Shown here in pieces: positions 1-9,592 of a stretch of 64,000 bases of DNA. The DNA comes from Glaciecola sp. 33A (lineage in GTDB: Bacteria > Pseudomonadota > Gammaproteobacteria > Enterobacterales > Alteromonadaceae), in the NCBI RefSeq assembly GCF_002836745.1, contig NZ_PJAR01000037.1, positions 62,001 to 126,000 on the forward strand, written 5' to 3'. Numbering within the stretch: position 1 is the stretch's first letter; each line of letters starts with the position of its first letter. Below the pieces are notes generated by a model. That model made no database searches. It saw nothing but the letters and a program-made list of their open reading frames with translations, and was not told where the DNA came from. The position numbers were made by a program, and so were the translations under genes.

Positions 1-256
1 ACGTTACCGCCGCTTACGGCATACTGATCATTGGCTTGTACAACCAAAATATCGCCAGCTTGGGCAGCATAAATGGCGGCGTGCAACATCAGGTTATCAC
101 CTTGACCGCAATGCACGGTAAAAGCTCTTCCGGCAATACGCGGCATGTTTGGCCATAAAGGATGAATGGCATAATGCATAAATTGATGACGGGGCAGCGC
201 ATCCGCTAAATCGCATGATGACACTTGGGCAAAATCGTTATAGGTGGGATCAGTCA
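1..256 (-). CDS. RraA-like family protein, 5' part only
   Basis: The reading frame starts at ATG 256 on the minus strand and is still open at the window edge, giving the first 85 residues. The visible part contains SCDLADAL, RIAGRAFTVHC, and a DNLMLHAAIYAAQAGDILVV stretch. This matches the N-terminal half of the RraA / 4-hydroxy-4-methyl-2-oxoglutarate aldolase fold. Family members are either regulators of RNase E or metal-dependent aldolases/decarboxylases. The residues that separate these roles (the GxxGxVIDGxxRD region) lie outside the window, so the function cannot be settled. The gene diverges from the hydrolase at 325, sharing a 68-base gap. Confidence 0.75.
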
Positions 257-324
257 TACCGAAATATCTTTACTGTTTTAGGCGTGAGACATAATCTATC
301 ATATGGAACAATAAAAGGAACCTC

Positions 325-1227
325 ATGACTACTGTAAAATATGCAATGTTTTTAGCACTGTTGATTTTTTGTATTCAAAAGTCTCATGCAGAATCACCTT
401 CTGGAAAACATCAATTTGTATTTGACCAATGGCAAGGAAAACCCTTAAACGTATGGGCTTACACTCCAAGTAATTATGCACCTAACAGTAAAATATTGTT
501 TGTTATGCACGGCGTTAAAAGAGATGCCGACCGTTATCGAGATGAATGGGTCGCATTGGCAGAGCAACATAATTTATTGCTAATTGTTCCGCAGTTTAGT
601 CAACAAGACTTTCCTCGGGCCCTTGGGTACAATTTAGGTAATGTGTTTATAGATGATAAGTACCAGCAAGCTAATCCACCTGAGGTATGGGCATACTCTG
701 CAATAGAACCCTTATTCGATTATGTAAAATCAACATATGCAAATGTCAACAACACTTACAGACTATATGGCCATTCGGCTGGTTCGCAGTTTGTGCATCG
801 TTTTATTTTTTTCGTCCCACAGGCTAGAGTTTCAAAAATAGTCAGTGCAAATGCGGGTTGGTACACAGCACCTGATTTCAACATTGCTTTCCCTTACGGA
901 TTAAAAAATACGATGGTTACTCAGGACTATCTAATTGCTTCGCTGCAAAAACCAGTGGTTATTTTGTTAGGAGAGGCTGACAATGATCCTAACGATAAGT
1001 ATTTACGCAAGGCTGCGCCGGCTATGCGCCAAGGACCACACAGGCTAGCACGTGGAGAATATTTTTTTAATCAAAGCAAACAGGCTTCACAGCGATATGC
1101 AGTTAATTTCGGTTGGCAGCTGGTAACTGTGCCTAATGTCGGTCATAAAAACGGTCTAATGGCCAACGCTGCGGTTGCTTATCTGGTTGATGAGGAAGCC
1201 ACTCCCAAAGTCATTGTGCTGAAATAA
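325..1227 (+). CDS. secreted alpha/beta hydrolase, PHB-depolymerase/esterase-like
   Basis: A 300-residue protein with an N-terminal signal peptide ending near SHA|E (residue 22). The alpha/beta hydrolase core has an oxyanion-region VMHG motif, a nucleophile elbow GHSAGS (Ser151), a likely acid at Asp219 (GEADND) and a catalytic His at VGHKNG (His274). These features fit periplasmic or secreted esterases and poly(3-hydroxyalkanoate)-depolymerase-like enzymes. The substrate cannot be read from the sequence. The start is supported by AAAAGGAA five bases upstream of ATG 325. The gene ends just before a strong hairpin terminator shared with the convergent peptidase gene. Confidence 0.8.
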   Translation: MTTVKYAMFLALLIFCIQKSHAESPSGKHQFVFDQWQGKPLNVWAYTPSNYAPNSKILFVMHGVKRDADRYRDEWVALAEQHNLLLIVPQFSQQDFPRALGYNLGNVFIDDKYQQANPPEVWAYSAIEPLFDYVKSTYANVNNTYRLYGHSAGSQFVHRFIFFVPQARVSKIVSANAGWYTAPDFNIAFPYGLKNTMVTQDYLIASLQKPVVILLGEADNDPNDKYLRKAAPAMRQGPHRLARGEYFFNQSKQASQRYAVNFGWQLVTVPNVGHKNGLMANAAVAYLVDEEATPKVIVLK

Positions 1228-1230
1228 AAA

Positions 1231-1254
1231 CGCCTAGCTTGGCTAGGCGTTTTT
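1231..1254. terminator. bidirectional rho-independent terminator
   Basis: An 8-bp perfect stem CGCCTAGC / GCTAGGCG with a 3-base loop (TTG) is preceded by a run of A and followed by a run of T. It sits three bases after the hydrolase stop and 25 bases from the end of the convergent M28 peptidase gene, so it can serve both. Confidence 0.9.
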
Positions 1255-1278
1255 GTATTTATATAAAAGCTTGCGCCT

Positions 1279-2727
1279 CTATTTCGTGTTTGGTGCTGGA
1301 CGTGGATCAAAATCAGACATTGCCATATAAGCGGTTATCATCGCCCATACAGTTTGGTTCTGCTGAATATCCTCAGGCTTAATTTTGTCCAAGGTATCAT
1401 TTGGCGTGTGATGATAGTCAAAGTAATACGTACCATCTTGTTTAAGTGCAATCACAGGGACGCCATAATTTGGCAACATCGACACATCCGGACCGCCTTT
1501 GGTCGTGTTGTTGCCAAGTTTAACGCCCATCATGTTAAGCGCTGAATACAAATCGGCAGGGTCATTTCTTACCGCTGCAGCAAAACCTGTATCAAGTTGG
1601 TATATTTGTCCCGCTCCAAAATCAGACTCTGCAGCAAAAATAATATTTCCCAATGTGTTTTTATTAGTACGGACATATTGATAAGCACCAACTAATCCAA
1701 TTTCCTCTGCCGCATAAAGAACAACCCGAATTGTTCTTTTAGGCTGACCTACCGCCTCTTTTACTAGTTTAGCTGCCGCCATTACAATACCGACACCCGC
1801 TCCATCATCGAGTGCACCAGTACCCTCATCCCATGAATCTAAATGTGCCGATATTAAAATAACTTCATCTGGTTTTTCTGACCCAGTGAACTCACCAATA
1901 ACGTTATAAGATGTTTGCCAACCTGCGTCTTTAGCCTGCATGTTGATATTAAGAATAATATCTTGTTGAGCACTTTTTTGAGCACTAAACATAGCTTCCA
2001 AATTATCTGCATCAGCGGTTGAAATAGCACCCGCTGGAATTTTTTCAATATCGTCGGCATAACGCATGATGCCAGTATGAGCAAAGCGCGAGTTGTCAGT
2101 ACCGACAGAACGAATGATAACGGCTTGAGCACCTTGTTTTGCGGCTTCAACCGCACCGTTTACTCTATTTGGAACAACTTGACCATAAAAACTGCCGGCT
2201 CGGTCACGCTCCATTCTTGTGTTTAGAAAAACAATATTACCTTCAATCGTGGCTTTCTCAGCGCTAGCAAGTGAATCGAGCGAATCAAACATGACCACTT
2301 TTGCTTCGAGTCCTTTTTCCGGCGTTGCGATAGATCCGCCCAACGCTGAAATAGCTAACACCTGGGGGAAAGGCGAAACCACTTTCGCATCGGCAAAACC
2401 GCGCTCCCAGTTTCTAACCCTAACAGCTTGTTTGTAGACTTTATCAAAGCCTAATTCATTGAATTTTGCCTCAGCCCAAGCGACAGCCCGCTTATCACCC
2501 TGTGAACCTGCGATCCTTGGTCCAACCTCAACCGTGAGCGATTTCACAATTTGGTAGGATAAACCGCTTTTTTGACTATTCTCTTTTACGTTTAAAGCGT
2601 GCGCCAATGCTGGCGTACTAGCGGTATTTACTATTGCGTTCTGTGCGTTGTATGGCGTCTTTGCGCAACTAGCTAAGAGTATTACCAAACCAATTGAAAG
2701 AATAGCTACCCCAATTTTTTGTCGCAT
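1279..2727 (-). CDS. M28-family zinc aminopeptidase, lipoprotein
   Basis: The start is placed at ATG 2727 rather than the longer frame to 2805, because this gives a proper lipoprotein signal ending LLASC (Cys21). The product is 482 residues. A PA-like insert domain is followed by a C-terminal M28 metallopeptidase domain. Visible zinc ligands and catalytic residues are the His and Asp of SAHLDSW, the Asp pair of ALDDGAG, the Glu pair of YAAEEIGLVG, the Asp of AESDFG and the His of HHTPNDTLDKI. The layout resembles carboxypeptidase Q-like exopeptidases. It probably trims peptides at the cell envelope. It is monocistronic and convergent with the hydrolase at 325. Confidence 0.88.
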   Translation of the reverse strand: MRQKIGVAILSIGLVILLASCAKTPYNAQNAIVNTASTPALAHALNVKENSQKSGLSYQIVKSLTVEVGPRIAGSQGDKRAVAWAEAKFNELGFDKVYKQAVRVRNWERGFADAKVVSPFPQVLAISALGGSIATPEKGLEAKVVMFDSLDSLASAEKATIEGNIVFLNTRMERDRAGSFYGQVVPNRVNGAVEAAKQGAQAVIIRSVGTDNSRFAHTGIMRYADDIEKIPAGAISTADADNLEAMFSAQKSAQQDIILNINMQAKDAGWQTSYNVIGEFTGSEKPDEVILISAHLDSWDEGTGALDDGAGVGIVMAAAKLVKEAVGQPKRTIRVVLYAAEEIGLVGAYQYVRTNKNTLGNIIFAAESDFGAGQIYQLDTGFAAAVRNDPADLYSALNMMGVKLGNNTTKGGPDVSMLPNYGVPVIALKQDGTYYFDYHHTPNDTLDKIKPEDIQQNQTVWAMITAYMAMSDFDPRPAPNTK

Positions 2728-2971
2728 TTTATTTTGTATTCCAATTATTATCGTTAGTGCGTAAAGTAAACACGAATATGGCTGTTGTCTAGTCCACCGC
2801 CTCATTTTATCTTAATATAAGCCAAAGTCAGGCGGTAGAGTGTGATACAAATTACTCAACATAATTCATAAATCTAAAGATTGATGGTAAAACAAACATG
2901 CAATATCAACCTTACGATTTTTACTAACATCAATCATAAAACCTCAAATAACAACCAGAATAAGGAATCCT

Positions 2972-3433
2972 ATGTTTTCAATTTCAGTTGAACGCACAAT
3001 AGATAAACCCATCGCCGAGGTTTTTCAAGTATTAAGCGAGCATGCTAATTATTCGCAGTTCAAGGGCGTTGATAAATCTAGTCTTATAAAAAAAGGGAAA
3101 GACGACGTTAATGGCTTAGGTGCAATAAGGGAAATTCAAGCTGGCGGTGCTACCTTGCATGAAGAAATTATTGCATTTGAGCCGCCTTACTTACTTGGTT
3201 ACAAAATAATTCATTCCAAACCACTCCCTTATAAGCATAAACTTGGCGAAGTTAGGCTGACTGAAGTTGATGGCAAAACGCATGTGCATTGGCGTTCTCA
3301 AGGTCATATTTCAATTCCGCTGCTAGGTAACTGGTACTTTGACAAAAAAATACAGCAGGGAGGTCAACGTGCTTTCGGCAGTATTTTAAAGTTTATTGAT
3401 AATATGCCCCAAATACCCACTAAATCAGTCTAA
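2972..3433 (+). CDS. SRPBCC (START/polyketide cyclase-like) family protein
   Basis: A 153-residue cytoplasmic protein. It begins with the typical SRPBCC strand and helix (SVERTIDKPIAEVFQVLSEH), then GLGAIREI, a PPYLLGYKI strand and a C-terminal amphipathic helix. The fold holds hydrophobic ligands in a cavity, but the ligand is unknown. The start has AAGGA seven bases upstream. The dehydrogenase gene follows 14 bases after the stop in the same direction, with its own ribosome site, so the two are probably co-transcribed. A shared role on a lipid- or ketone-like substrate is only an inference. Confidence 0.8.
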   Translation: MFSISVERTIDKPIAEVFQVLSEHANYSQFKGVDKSSLIKKGKDDVNGLGAIREIQAGGATLHEEIIAFEPPYLLGYKIIHSKPLPYKHKLGEVRLTEVDGKTHVHWRSQGHISIPLLGNWYFDKKIQQGGQRAFGSILKFIDNMPQIPTKSV

Positions 3434-3447
3434 AAGGACACGCTTCA

Positions 3448-4317
3448 ATGCCTGTATTGCATGATTTTTTTGCTAGTAAAACCGTGGTTATTACTGGTGC
3501 AGCTTCGGGTATAGGCAGAGCATTAGCCAACGTGTTTGCTGATTTAGAATGCAAAGTGGCAATTTGCGACATTGATGAGTCGGCGCTATCTGACGTTGCT
3601 TTACAACTTAAATCAACCCACCCTGCATTGACTCTATTTACAAGTGTCCTTGATGTTGCCAATAAAACTGATTGGGGAACCTACTTAGCTGATGTGGCGA
3701 GTCATTGTGAACATATTGATATAGTGATCAATAACGCAGGCATTGAAGGTTCATCACAGCCGGCTTGGGCGTCAGACGATGAACTTCTTAAACGTGTTAT
3801 GAACGTCAATTTTTATGGCATGGTTTATGGCAGTAAAGCCGCCCTTCCGTATTTAACTCAGCGTTCTTGGGCAGCATTAGTTAATGTGTCTAGTGTATTT
3901 GGATTGCTCGCGCCTCCAAATACTGCGGATTATTGTGCTAGTAAATTTGCTATTCGTGGCTACACGGAATCATTACGTGCTGAGCTCGAGCTGGTGCATC
4001 CTCAAGTGCAAGTGCATCTGGTTCATCCTGGCGGTATTGATACAAATATCACCAGATTAGAGCAAAGTAAAAAATTTAAAGAACGATTTTTAACCACTAA
4101 GCCGGAAACCATAGCACTGCATATCGCGAACTCAATAATGCGTAATAAAGCGCGTATCGTGTTTGGTAATCAAGCGACTAAAACACATATCGCTTCACGA
4201 ATTTTACCATTGAAATGGTTGTCTAAATTAAGCGGAAAAGAAATACACGGACTCGGTATGGAAGACGATTACCGGACTGACCACGCTGGCTTTACGATCA
4301 AAAAATCAGATCATTAG
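3448..4317 (+). CDS. short-chain dehydrogenase/reductase (classical SDR)
   Basis: A 289-residue Rossmann-fold oxidoreductase. The cofactor motif TGAASGIG lies at residues 16-23. NNAG and the catalytic set Ser149, Tyr162 and Lys166 (YCASK) are present, and PGG follows the active site as is usual. An acidic residue after the second strand (ICDIDES) suggests preference for NAD over NADP. The C-terminal extension resembles that of acetoin/short-chain dehydrogenases of the YqjQ/SDR type. The substrate is not known. The start has AAAGGAC nine bases upstream. It is probably in one operon with the SRPBCC gene. Confidence 0.85.
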   Translation: MPVLHDFFASKTVVITGAASGIGRALANVFADLECKVAICDIDESALSDVALQLKSTHPALTLFTSVLDVANKTDWGTYLADVASHCEHIDIVINNAGIEGSSQPAWASDDELLKRVMNVNFYGMVYGSKAALPYLTQRSWAALVNVSSVFGLLAPPNTADYCASKFAIRGYTESLRAELELVHPQVQVHLVHPGGIDTNITRLEQSKKFKERFLTTKPETIALHIANSIMRNKARIVFGNQATKTHIASRILPLKWLSKLSGKEIHGLGMEDDYRTDHAGFTIKKSDH

Positions 4318-4668
4318 GAAGTGAGCCATTGGTTTACTTATTTGCAACTGAGTGGCTTCAAATATCCTGACTATATTGTCCAAATCGTAGCCTTTACTTT
4401 TAGAACACCTTGCATGTCAGTAAAAGACAACATGGGAACGGGTAAATTCGCATTACATGACTCTCGCAAGCTGACAAATTCAGTTTCAGTTGTGCCTACT
4501 TTAACGTGTATATTGTTGCGTTTTTTTGCAACACGGTGGTTCCCCAAGCATATTGGTCTCGAGGCGCGCTTTTGTAATCGTGTCCAACAAAAATTCTAGT
4601 TTGATCCGGACATGATACTATTTATTGAACCGAGTGATGTTAGGTTTAGGCCCCAAAATAAAGCGCTG
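4318..4668. other. intergenic region, no gene recognised
   Basis: This lies between the dehydrogenase and the convergent barrel gene. An open frame from GTG 4321 (92 codons) has no ribosome site, no recognisable motif and unusual composition, so I do not call it. A short inverted repeat GTTGC/GCAAC around T-rich sequence lies near 4514-4531. No clear terminator is visible for either neighbour. Confidence 0.4.
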
Positions 4669-5970
4669 TTAATAATAATATTTAAAGCGCATGAATGCGT
4701 TGCTTGCATCTTCAAATTGCTTAAAGAAGCTAAACCGTTGTTTGCCGTAAAATAAATTAAATCCGCCTGATAACTGCCACTGATCAACGGGGCTGTAATC
4801 AGCACTTAATTTTAAATAACCATCTTCATCACTAGTGGAATAAAAGTTAAACGCGTTTAATGTCAATGTTTGTTGCATAACCCGATACATAAAACGTTGA
4901 GTAAACAAAACGCGACTTCGATTTGGATCGAACTCAGGAGCCAGAGAATTTGCTTTTAGGGCATCAAAATCATTTGTATGCTCCACATATAGTTGTGCAC
5001 TTGCCGTTAAATTTTTGACTAATTCCTGCTCATAACCCAGCAACCAACGCATTTGACTATTAGGCACTAGAGGCTCGTTACCTTGTTCGTCCTCGGTCGA
5101 ATCGTAATAGGCAATTTCTATATTTAATAAGCCCTTGGCAAAGGGCGTTATTGCGCTAGCACCGTACACTCTCAACGTCGAAAAATAGGGCTCGTCAAAT
5201 TCAGTGAAACTAGCGGGCGATTTATGCGCTCCAGTATAAGCATAGGCGGCATATTCGGTTGAACCTATGGTTTTATAAATACGCATCGCATACGTTGGCG
5301 AGCTGGGTTTGTTAGGTGATGAGACATCAAAGCCAGGCGCTATATTAGCTCCTGCAAGAGGAGAAAAAAACGAAAAGTAGTCACCATTAATATAATTATC
5401 AGGGGTAAATTTTGGTGTGATCACAAGATCAACATTGGCCCAATCGAAAAAACCAGATACTTTTGCTGAAAACGATGGCGCTTTCAAATAGTCATCGTCT
5501 CGTCCAGCAAAAAAAGACTGAAAATCTTTTGGGAATAAGTCATTTAAGAATACGTAATCACCTGTACCCCAAGTGAGTATCTGCAGGCCAACTTTGACAT
5601 CTAGTTTCTTACCCCAATCACCTAAGTCGACTAATGCATTCAAGCCGCCCTGCCAAACCAATTCCCTAACTTGGAGTTTTGTTTGATCAAGCACACCGTC
5701 ATAATAAAAATCGGCTGTAAATTTGATCCCCGAAGCGTCAAAGTCTTTATCCCATTGCAATTGTGCTCTTAGATCAGCCAATGTTTTTTCCGTATTAATA
5801 ACCGGATCAGATGACAAACGGGCACCCAACGCTAGCTCCATAAAGCCAGAAAAGCCATGAGAGGGAGTTTCTTCCATCCCCCACTCTCCCAAATCCCACG
5901 GCTCTTCTTGAGCTAACACCGAGCCCGATAATCCCAAACAAAGTGTCAGTGTCGGTAAAATAAAGTTCAT
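4669..5970 (-). CDS. outer-membrane beta-barrel protein, DUF1302-like
   Basis: A 433-residue protein with a signal peptide ending SVLAQ (residue 20) and many alternating hydrophobic/aromatic strands. It ends in FMRFKYYY, an aromatic C-terminus typical of barrels. It is the last gene of a minus-strand operon: it starts one base after the stop of the LolA-like gene and has a weak ribosome site of its own, which suggests translational coupling. In this gene order (RND permease, LolA-like, barrel), family knowledge suggests movement of lipids or hydrophobic compounds across the envelope. The exact cargo is unknown. The DUF1302-like assignment comes from size, context and barrel pattern. Confidence 0.72.
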   Translation of the reverse strand: MNFILPTLTLCLGLSGSVLAQEEPWDLGEWGMEETPSHGFSGFMELALGARLSSDPVINTEKTLADLRAQLQWDKDFDASGIKFTADFYYDGVLDQTKLQVRELVWQGGLNALVDLGDWGKKLDVKVGLQILTWGTGDYVFLNDLFPKDFQSFFAGRDDDYLKAPSFSAKVSGFFDWANVDLVITPKFTPDNYINGDYFSFFSPLAGANIAPGFDVSSPNKPSSPTYAMRIYKTIGSTEYAAYAYTGAHKSPASFTEFDEPYFSTLRVYGASAITPFAKGLLNIEIAYYDSTEDEQGNEPLVPNSQMRWLLGYEQELVKNLTASAQLYVEHTNDFDALKANSLAPEFDPNRSRVLFTQRFMYRVMQQTLTLNAFNFYSTSDEDGYLKLSADYSPVDQWQLSGGFNLFYGKQRFSFFKQFEDASNAFMRFKYYY

Positions 5971-5971
5971 C

Positions 5972-6847
5972 TTAATTTAACCATTCACGCGGCGGATTTC
6001 GCAAACTGCGCTCGCTAAACACGTCATCGCCTAAGCCTAGGTCAAAGCTAATATTACGAAACTCCATTAAAGTATAAGCGCCACTTTCAAGGTCACTTAC
6101 TTTTGAGCGAACAACGGTTGGAAAACCTTGTGTCTCCTCAATCTTTAGCGCTTCTACGCGACGATAGTTTGTGTTGTCAGCGTTGAAAAAATTAATCAAT
6201 ATTGGCAGGTTGGTCTTTTTGTCAATGGTCACAACATAATGTGCAAATTCAACAGTATCAGGCGCTTTAGGAGTTGCTTTTAATAGATATGCAACATCCG
6301 TTTCTTGTTGTAACTCAAAGTTATCCTCTGAAATAGCGCGACCTGACACATCTTCATAAAAAAAGTGCGAACCGACAAAAGACGTACGCCTGTCACCTGA
6401 AGAAATACGTTTAACTAAATCAAGTGCAGGCAGGTACAACCAGCGGTCGTCTTCAACCGTCAGATCAACGTGTTTTTCAACTCTAAATACCGTGTCTTTA
6501 ACATCAGCGGGCCTTGAAAAGAAGACCATCATTTGCTGGTCACCATTGTCTTCAATATCGCGACGCAAAATAGTGAATTGGCGCATTTGCTTTCTGTCTT
6601 GAGCATCAACAATCATCATTCTAGCATCAGAGCGACCGTCATTACCGCTGTAATAAGCGGCTTTTTCAGCATTTTTTACAATGCTTGCTACATCAACAGA
6701 GCTCAAGTCTGCACTCATACCAGGCAATGGCGCGGCTGTTAGAGTTACTGCTATTAAGGGAGCTGCTATCGAAGGCGCTGCTATAGAAAGCGCTGCTATA
6801 GATAGCAGTAAACTCAAGGTAATCACGTTCAATATTTTCTTTAGCAT
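5972..6847 (-). CDS. LolA-like outer-membrane lipoprotein-sorting family protein
   Basis: A 291-residue periplasmic protein. The mature part (MMIVDAQDRKQMRQFTILRR, FFSRPADVKDTVF, DRWLYLPALDLVKRISSGDR, SFVGSHFFYED) matches the LolA-like domain that is regularly encoded beside MMPL/RND permeases. This family is distinct from true LolA, but its open beta half-barrel suggests binding of a lipid or lipid-linked cargo. The signal region is oddly long and contains repeats of the type SIAAPSIAAPLIA, coded by a 15-bp tandem DNA repeat (see 6747-6806). AAGGAAAA lies six bases upstream of ATG 6847. It starts 15 bases after the permease stop, in the same operon. Confidence 0.82.
   Translation of the reverse strand: MLKKILNVITLSLLLSIAALSIAAPSIAAPLIAVTLTAAPLPGMSADLSSVDVASIVKNAEKAAYYSGNDGRSDARMMIVDAQDRKQMRQFTILRRDIEDNGDQQMMVFFSRPADVKDTVFRVEKHVDLTVEDDRWLYLPALDLVKRISSGDRRTSFVGSHFFYEDVSGRAISEDNFELQQETDVAYLLKATPKAPDTVEFAHYVVTIDKKTNLPILINFFNADNTNYRRVEALKIEETQGFPTVVRSKVSDLESGAYTLMEFRNISFDLGLGDDVFSERSLRNPPREWLN
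6747..6806. repeat. 15-bp tandem repeat, four copies, in a signal peptide
   Basis: Four consecutive 15-base units share the core (G/A)CTGCTAT on the plus strand; the last two (GCTGCTATAGAAAGC, GCTGCTATAGATAGC) differ by a single base. In the minus-strand gene each unit adds five residues (A/S-I-A-A-like) to the hydrophobic leader. Being a multiple of three, gain or loss of units keeps the frame. Confidence 0.85.
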
Positions 6848-6862
6848 CTTCGTTTTCCTTAT

Positions 6863-9397
6863 TTATTTAAAGACAATACGTTTGCCCATGGTCATCACCG
6901 CAGGCAAAATTAACAGGGTCACTAAGGCAGAAATCGCCATAATGCTGGCTAAAAATATTCCTACAGTTATGTACGGAACAAGCGGTGCAAACAACAAAGG
7001 CGTAAAGCCGAATGCGATTACCAAGGCATTACGGGTAATGGCGGTTGCCGGTTCGTCGAACATCAAGTCAAAGGTTTGTTTAATATCATTGGTTCGTTTA
7101 AATACTTCACGTGCCCTTTCTAAGAAGTGGATGGCAAAGTCAACCGATAAGCCTAACGTCAGTGCGGACAATACCGCTATCGGCATGTCATAATCTTTGC
7201 CAATAATGCCAATTAGACCGTAAATAAAAGTGATTGTGATAGTTAGTGGCAGCATCGCTAATACGCCAAATACAACTGAGCGAAACAGTAACACCATCAT
7301 GATAAACACAATGACAAAGGCACCGATAAGGCTATCGAGCATGCCTGCGACCATGTTGTCCTGCCAAACAACGTTCAAATACGCTTTACCGGCCCAACGT
7401 AGTTGAATGTTTTGTGGCAACGGTTGCTGACTTATAAACTTGTCAACTAAGGCAATAACGCTGCTCATATCCTGATTGTCACCTGAAGTCATTTGCAGCC
7501 AAATTAGCGTTTCTTGATAATCTGGCGTCACAAAATGCCACAAATCATTGGGACGATGTGATGACTGATACTGCAGTAACGTTTGCGCGACCGCCTGCGG
7601 CGAATTAGGCAGTACATAATCCTTTTGCTCACCCGATCTTAATTCTCTATTAACCACTTTAGCGACATCGGCAAGTGAATTTGATTTTCCGACTAATCCC
7701 GATGCTTTTAAATAGTCTTGTAATGATTCGACATACGCGAGTAACTCTGGAGACTGAAATGCCTTAGATTGGCTTAATGCTGACTCCGCGTTCTGTAATG
7801 TCGTATTGAGATAGCTCGCTTGCGTATCAGATGCGTGTGAAAATAACTTGTCATCAATATTAATTAACAATTGCTGATACTGCTCACTAAGAGGTTGTCC
7901 AGACAATTGAGTGACCTGATCCGCTGCCCAACTTGCTAGACTGGTAGGCTTGTCTTTAGCGAGTAACTCGTCAAGCGACAGTAAGGAATTGCCCGAACTA
8001 AGAACGACATAAGCATCATAGGTTCCAGCAAAGTTTTCATTCAACACTTTATCAGCAATACGAATTTCATGGCCTTTTTTGAACCAACGCACCGGATTAT
8101 CGTTAATTTCAATTTGCGTTATTCCCCATACTGAAATAGTGAACACAACAGCAAAACTTAGGACTAGCGAGGTTTTAAATTTGAGTGCAAAACCACCTAG
8201 AAATTTAGCTATTTTAGCTATTCGACTGCCGCCTTGCTGGGAATGCATAACTAATTGTAACTTTTGTAATGACGCATTGTTCATTCGTGATAAGTAGGAT
8301 GGCATGAAGGTGATCGTGATTAAAAACGCGAGTAATATCCCCGTTCCAACAAAACCTCCGAATATTTGTACTGGTGGTATTGGTGTTAGCATGAGCGAGT
8401 AGAAACCCACAGATGATGTAATTGAGGTATACAGCATTGGTGTAAACAGATGCTCAACGACCTCTTCAATTGTTTCATTCAGATCTGCCCCTGGTTTATA
8501 TCGGTCACTAAATTCAGAAAGAATATGCACTGAGTCGACTACCGCAATAGGCATCAAGAAAATCGCAATCATTGAGGACATAATATGCACGGTATAGCCC
8601 ATACCTATGAGCGCACCCATCGTGATCACCACGGTTGCCATTGCCACAATCATCGGCGCTATAATGAGCGGAATATTTCTAAAAAAGAAAAACAGCAGTA
8701 TGAAAATCGTTAATCCGGCTAGTGGTGCAGAAATACCCATTTGAATAAACATCTCAACACCAAACTGGTCCTCAGCAACAGGTAAACCGGTGATATACCA
8801 GTCGGCATTGCCATTTAATTTGCTAATATTTTGTCTAATTTGCTCAGCTATTTTGTAGCTTTCATTTTTGTCTTTAATCGGGACATAAATGGCTGCTGCT
8901 TTGCCGTTTTGAGATACCAGTGTGTCTTGCAGCAATGGCAGTCTAGCTAGATGTTCTCGAATTTTTGCGCCTTCATCGAGGGTTGAAGGCGGTTTGTCCA
9001 TCATCCATTCAAAGCGAATTGTGCCTGACTCGGATTGGCTAATATTGTCGACAGTTGATATTGACATTAGGTCAGCTGAAATAACACCTTCAATTGACAG
9101 TATTGACTGCGTAATGTCATATATGTCAGTGAGTGATGATGGCGTAAATACGCCATTTTCGGTGCTGGTATCAACCACTCCAACGACAATCGAATCATGC
9201 ATCGCAAAACGGGTTTTTACCTCGTTGTGAAACAAACGTGCTGGATGCTCTGCATCGAGCATATTCTCTGGGTCAGTATCAATTTTTATACGCGGTATTT
9301 GCGCCGTAAAAAGTAATGCTAAAACCACCAATATTGTATAAACAACTTTAGGCTTTTGCGTACAAAAATGGACCAAATTTTTAGTTATGTTTTTCAT
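6863..9397 (-). CDS. RND/MMPL-type efflux permease with sterol-sensing-like repeats
   Basis: An 844-residue inner-membrane protein with two repeats, each of one leading TM helix, a large periplasmic loop and a cluster of about five TM helices (clusters near residues 220-375 and 680-840). Typical segments are MPIAVVDSVHILSEF in the first cluster and LTLGLSVDFAIHFLERA in the second, both with the buried acidic residue expected for proton-driven transport. This type is shorter than AcrB and belongs with HpnN/MMPL-like exporters of lipids. It is the first gene of the three-gene minus-strand operon. The upstream sequence is A/T-rich and has no good ribosome site before ATG 9397, so translation may be weak. 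Confidence 0.88.
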   Translation of the reverse strand: MKNITKNLVHFCTQKPKVVYTILVVLALLFTAQIPRIKIDTDPENMLDAEHPARLFHNEVKTRFAMHDSIVVGVVDTSTENGVFTPSSLTDIYDITQSILSIEGVISADLMSISTVDNISQSESGTIRFEWMMDKPPSTLDEGAKIREHLARLPLLQDTLVSQNGKAAAIYVPIKDKNESYKIAEQIRQNISKLNGNADWYITGLPVAEDQFGVEMFIQMGISAPLAGLTIFILLFFFFRNIPLIIAPMIVAMATVVITMGALIGMGYTVHIMSSMIAIFLMPIAVVDSVHILSEFSDRYKPGADLNETIEEVVEHLFTPMLYTSITSSVGFYSLMLTPIPPVQIFGGFVGTGILLAFLITITFMPSYLSRMNNASLQKLQLVMHSQQGGSRIAKIAKFLGGFALKFKTSLVLSFAVVFTISVWGITQIEINDNPVRWFKKGHEIRIADKVLNENFAGTYDAYVVLSSGNSLLSLDELLAKDKPTSLASWAADQVTQLSGQPLSEQYQQLLINIDDKLFSHASDTQASYLNTTLQNAESALSQSKAFQSPELLAYVESLQDYLKASGLVGKSNSLADVAKVVNRELRSGEQKDYVLPNSPQAVAQTLLQYQSSHRPNDLWHFVTPDYQETLIWLQMTSGDNQDMSSVIALVDKFISQQPLPQNIQLRWAGKAYLNVVWQDNMVAGMLDSLIGAFVIVFIMMVLLFRSVVFGVLAMLPLTITITFIYGLIGIIGKDYDMPIAVLSALTLGLSVDFAIHFLERAREVFKRTNDIKQTFDLMFDEPATAITRNALVIAFGFTPLLFAPLVPYITVGIFLASIMAISALVTLLILPAVMTMGKRIVFK

Positions 9398-9592
9398 TTT
9401 TTTATTAAAATTTTACTAGCATCCGTAGAGTGTAACGCAAAATACGCACCAAAATGCGCGTCAACACGCCTAAAAAGTCAATAGAAGCACTTTAACATAC
9501 TGATATATATATAAAATTGAGACATTTAACCATGTTTACGCATTAAACCGTGTTGTTACTATTCGATAGTTATGCATTACCGATGAAATCGC

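Noticed and set aside
4321-4599. 92-codon plus-strand open frame after the dehydrogenase gene
   Set aside because: GTG start without a ribosome site, no motif, no neighbour relation; treated as intergenic.
6681-7193. 170-codon plus-strand open frame over the LolA-like and RND genes
   Set aside because: Runs antisense to two well-supported genes and gains its length from the 15-bp repeat; a shadow frame.
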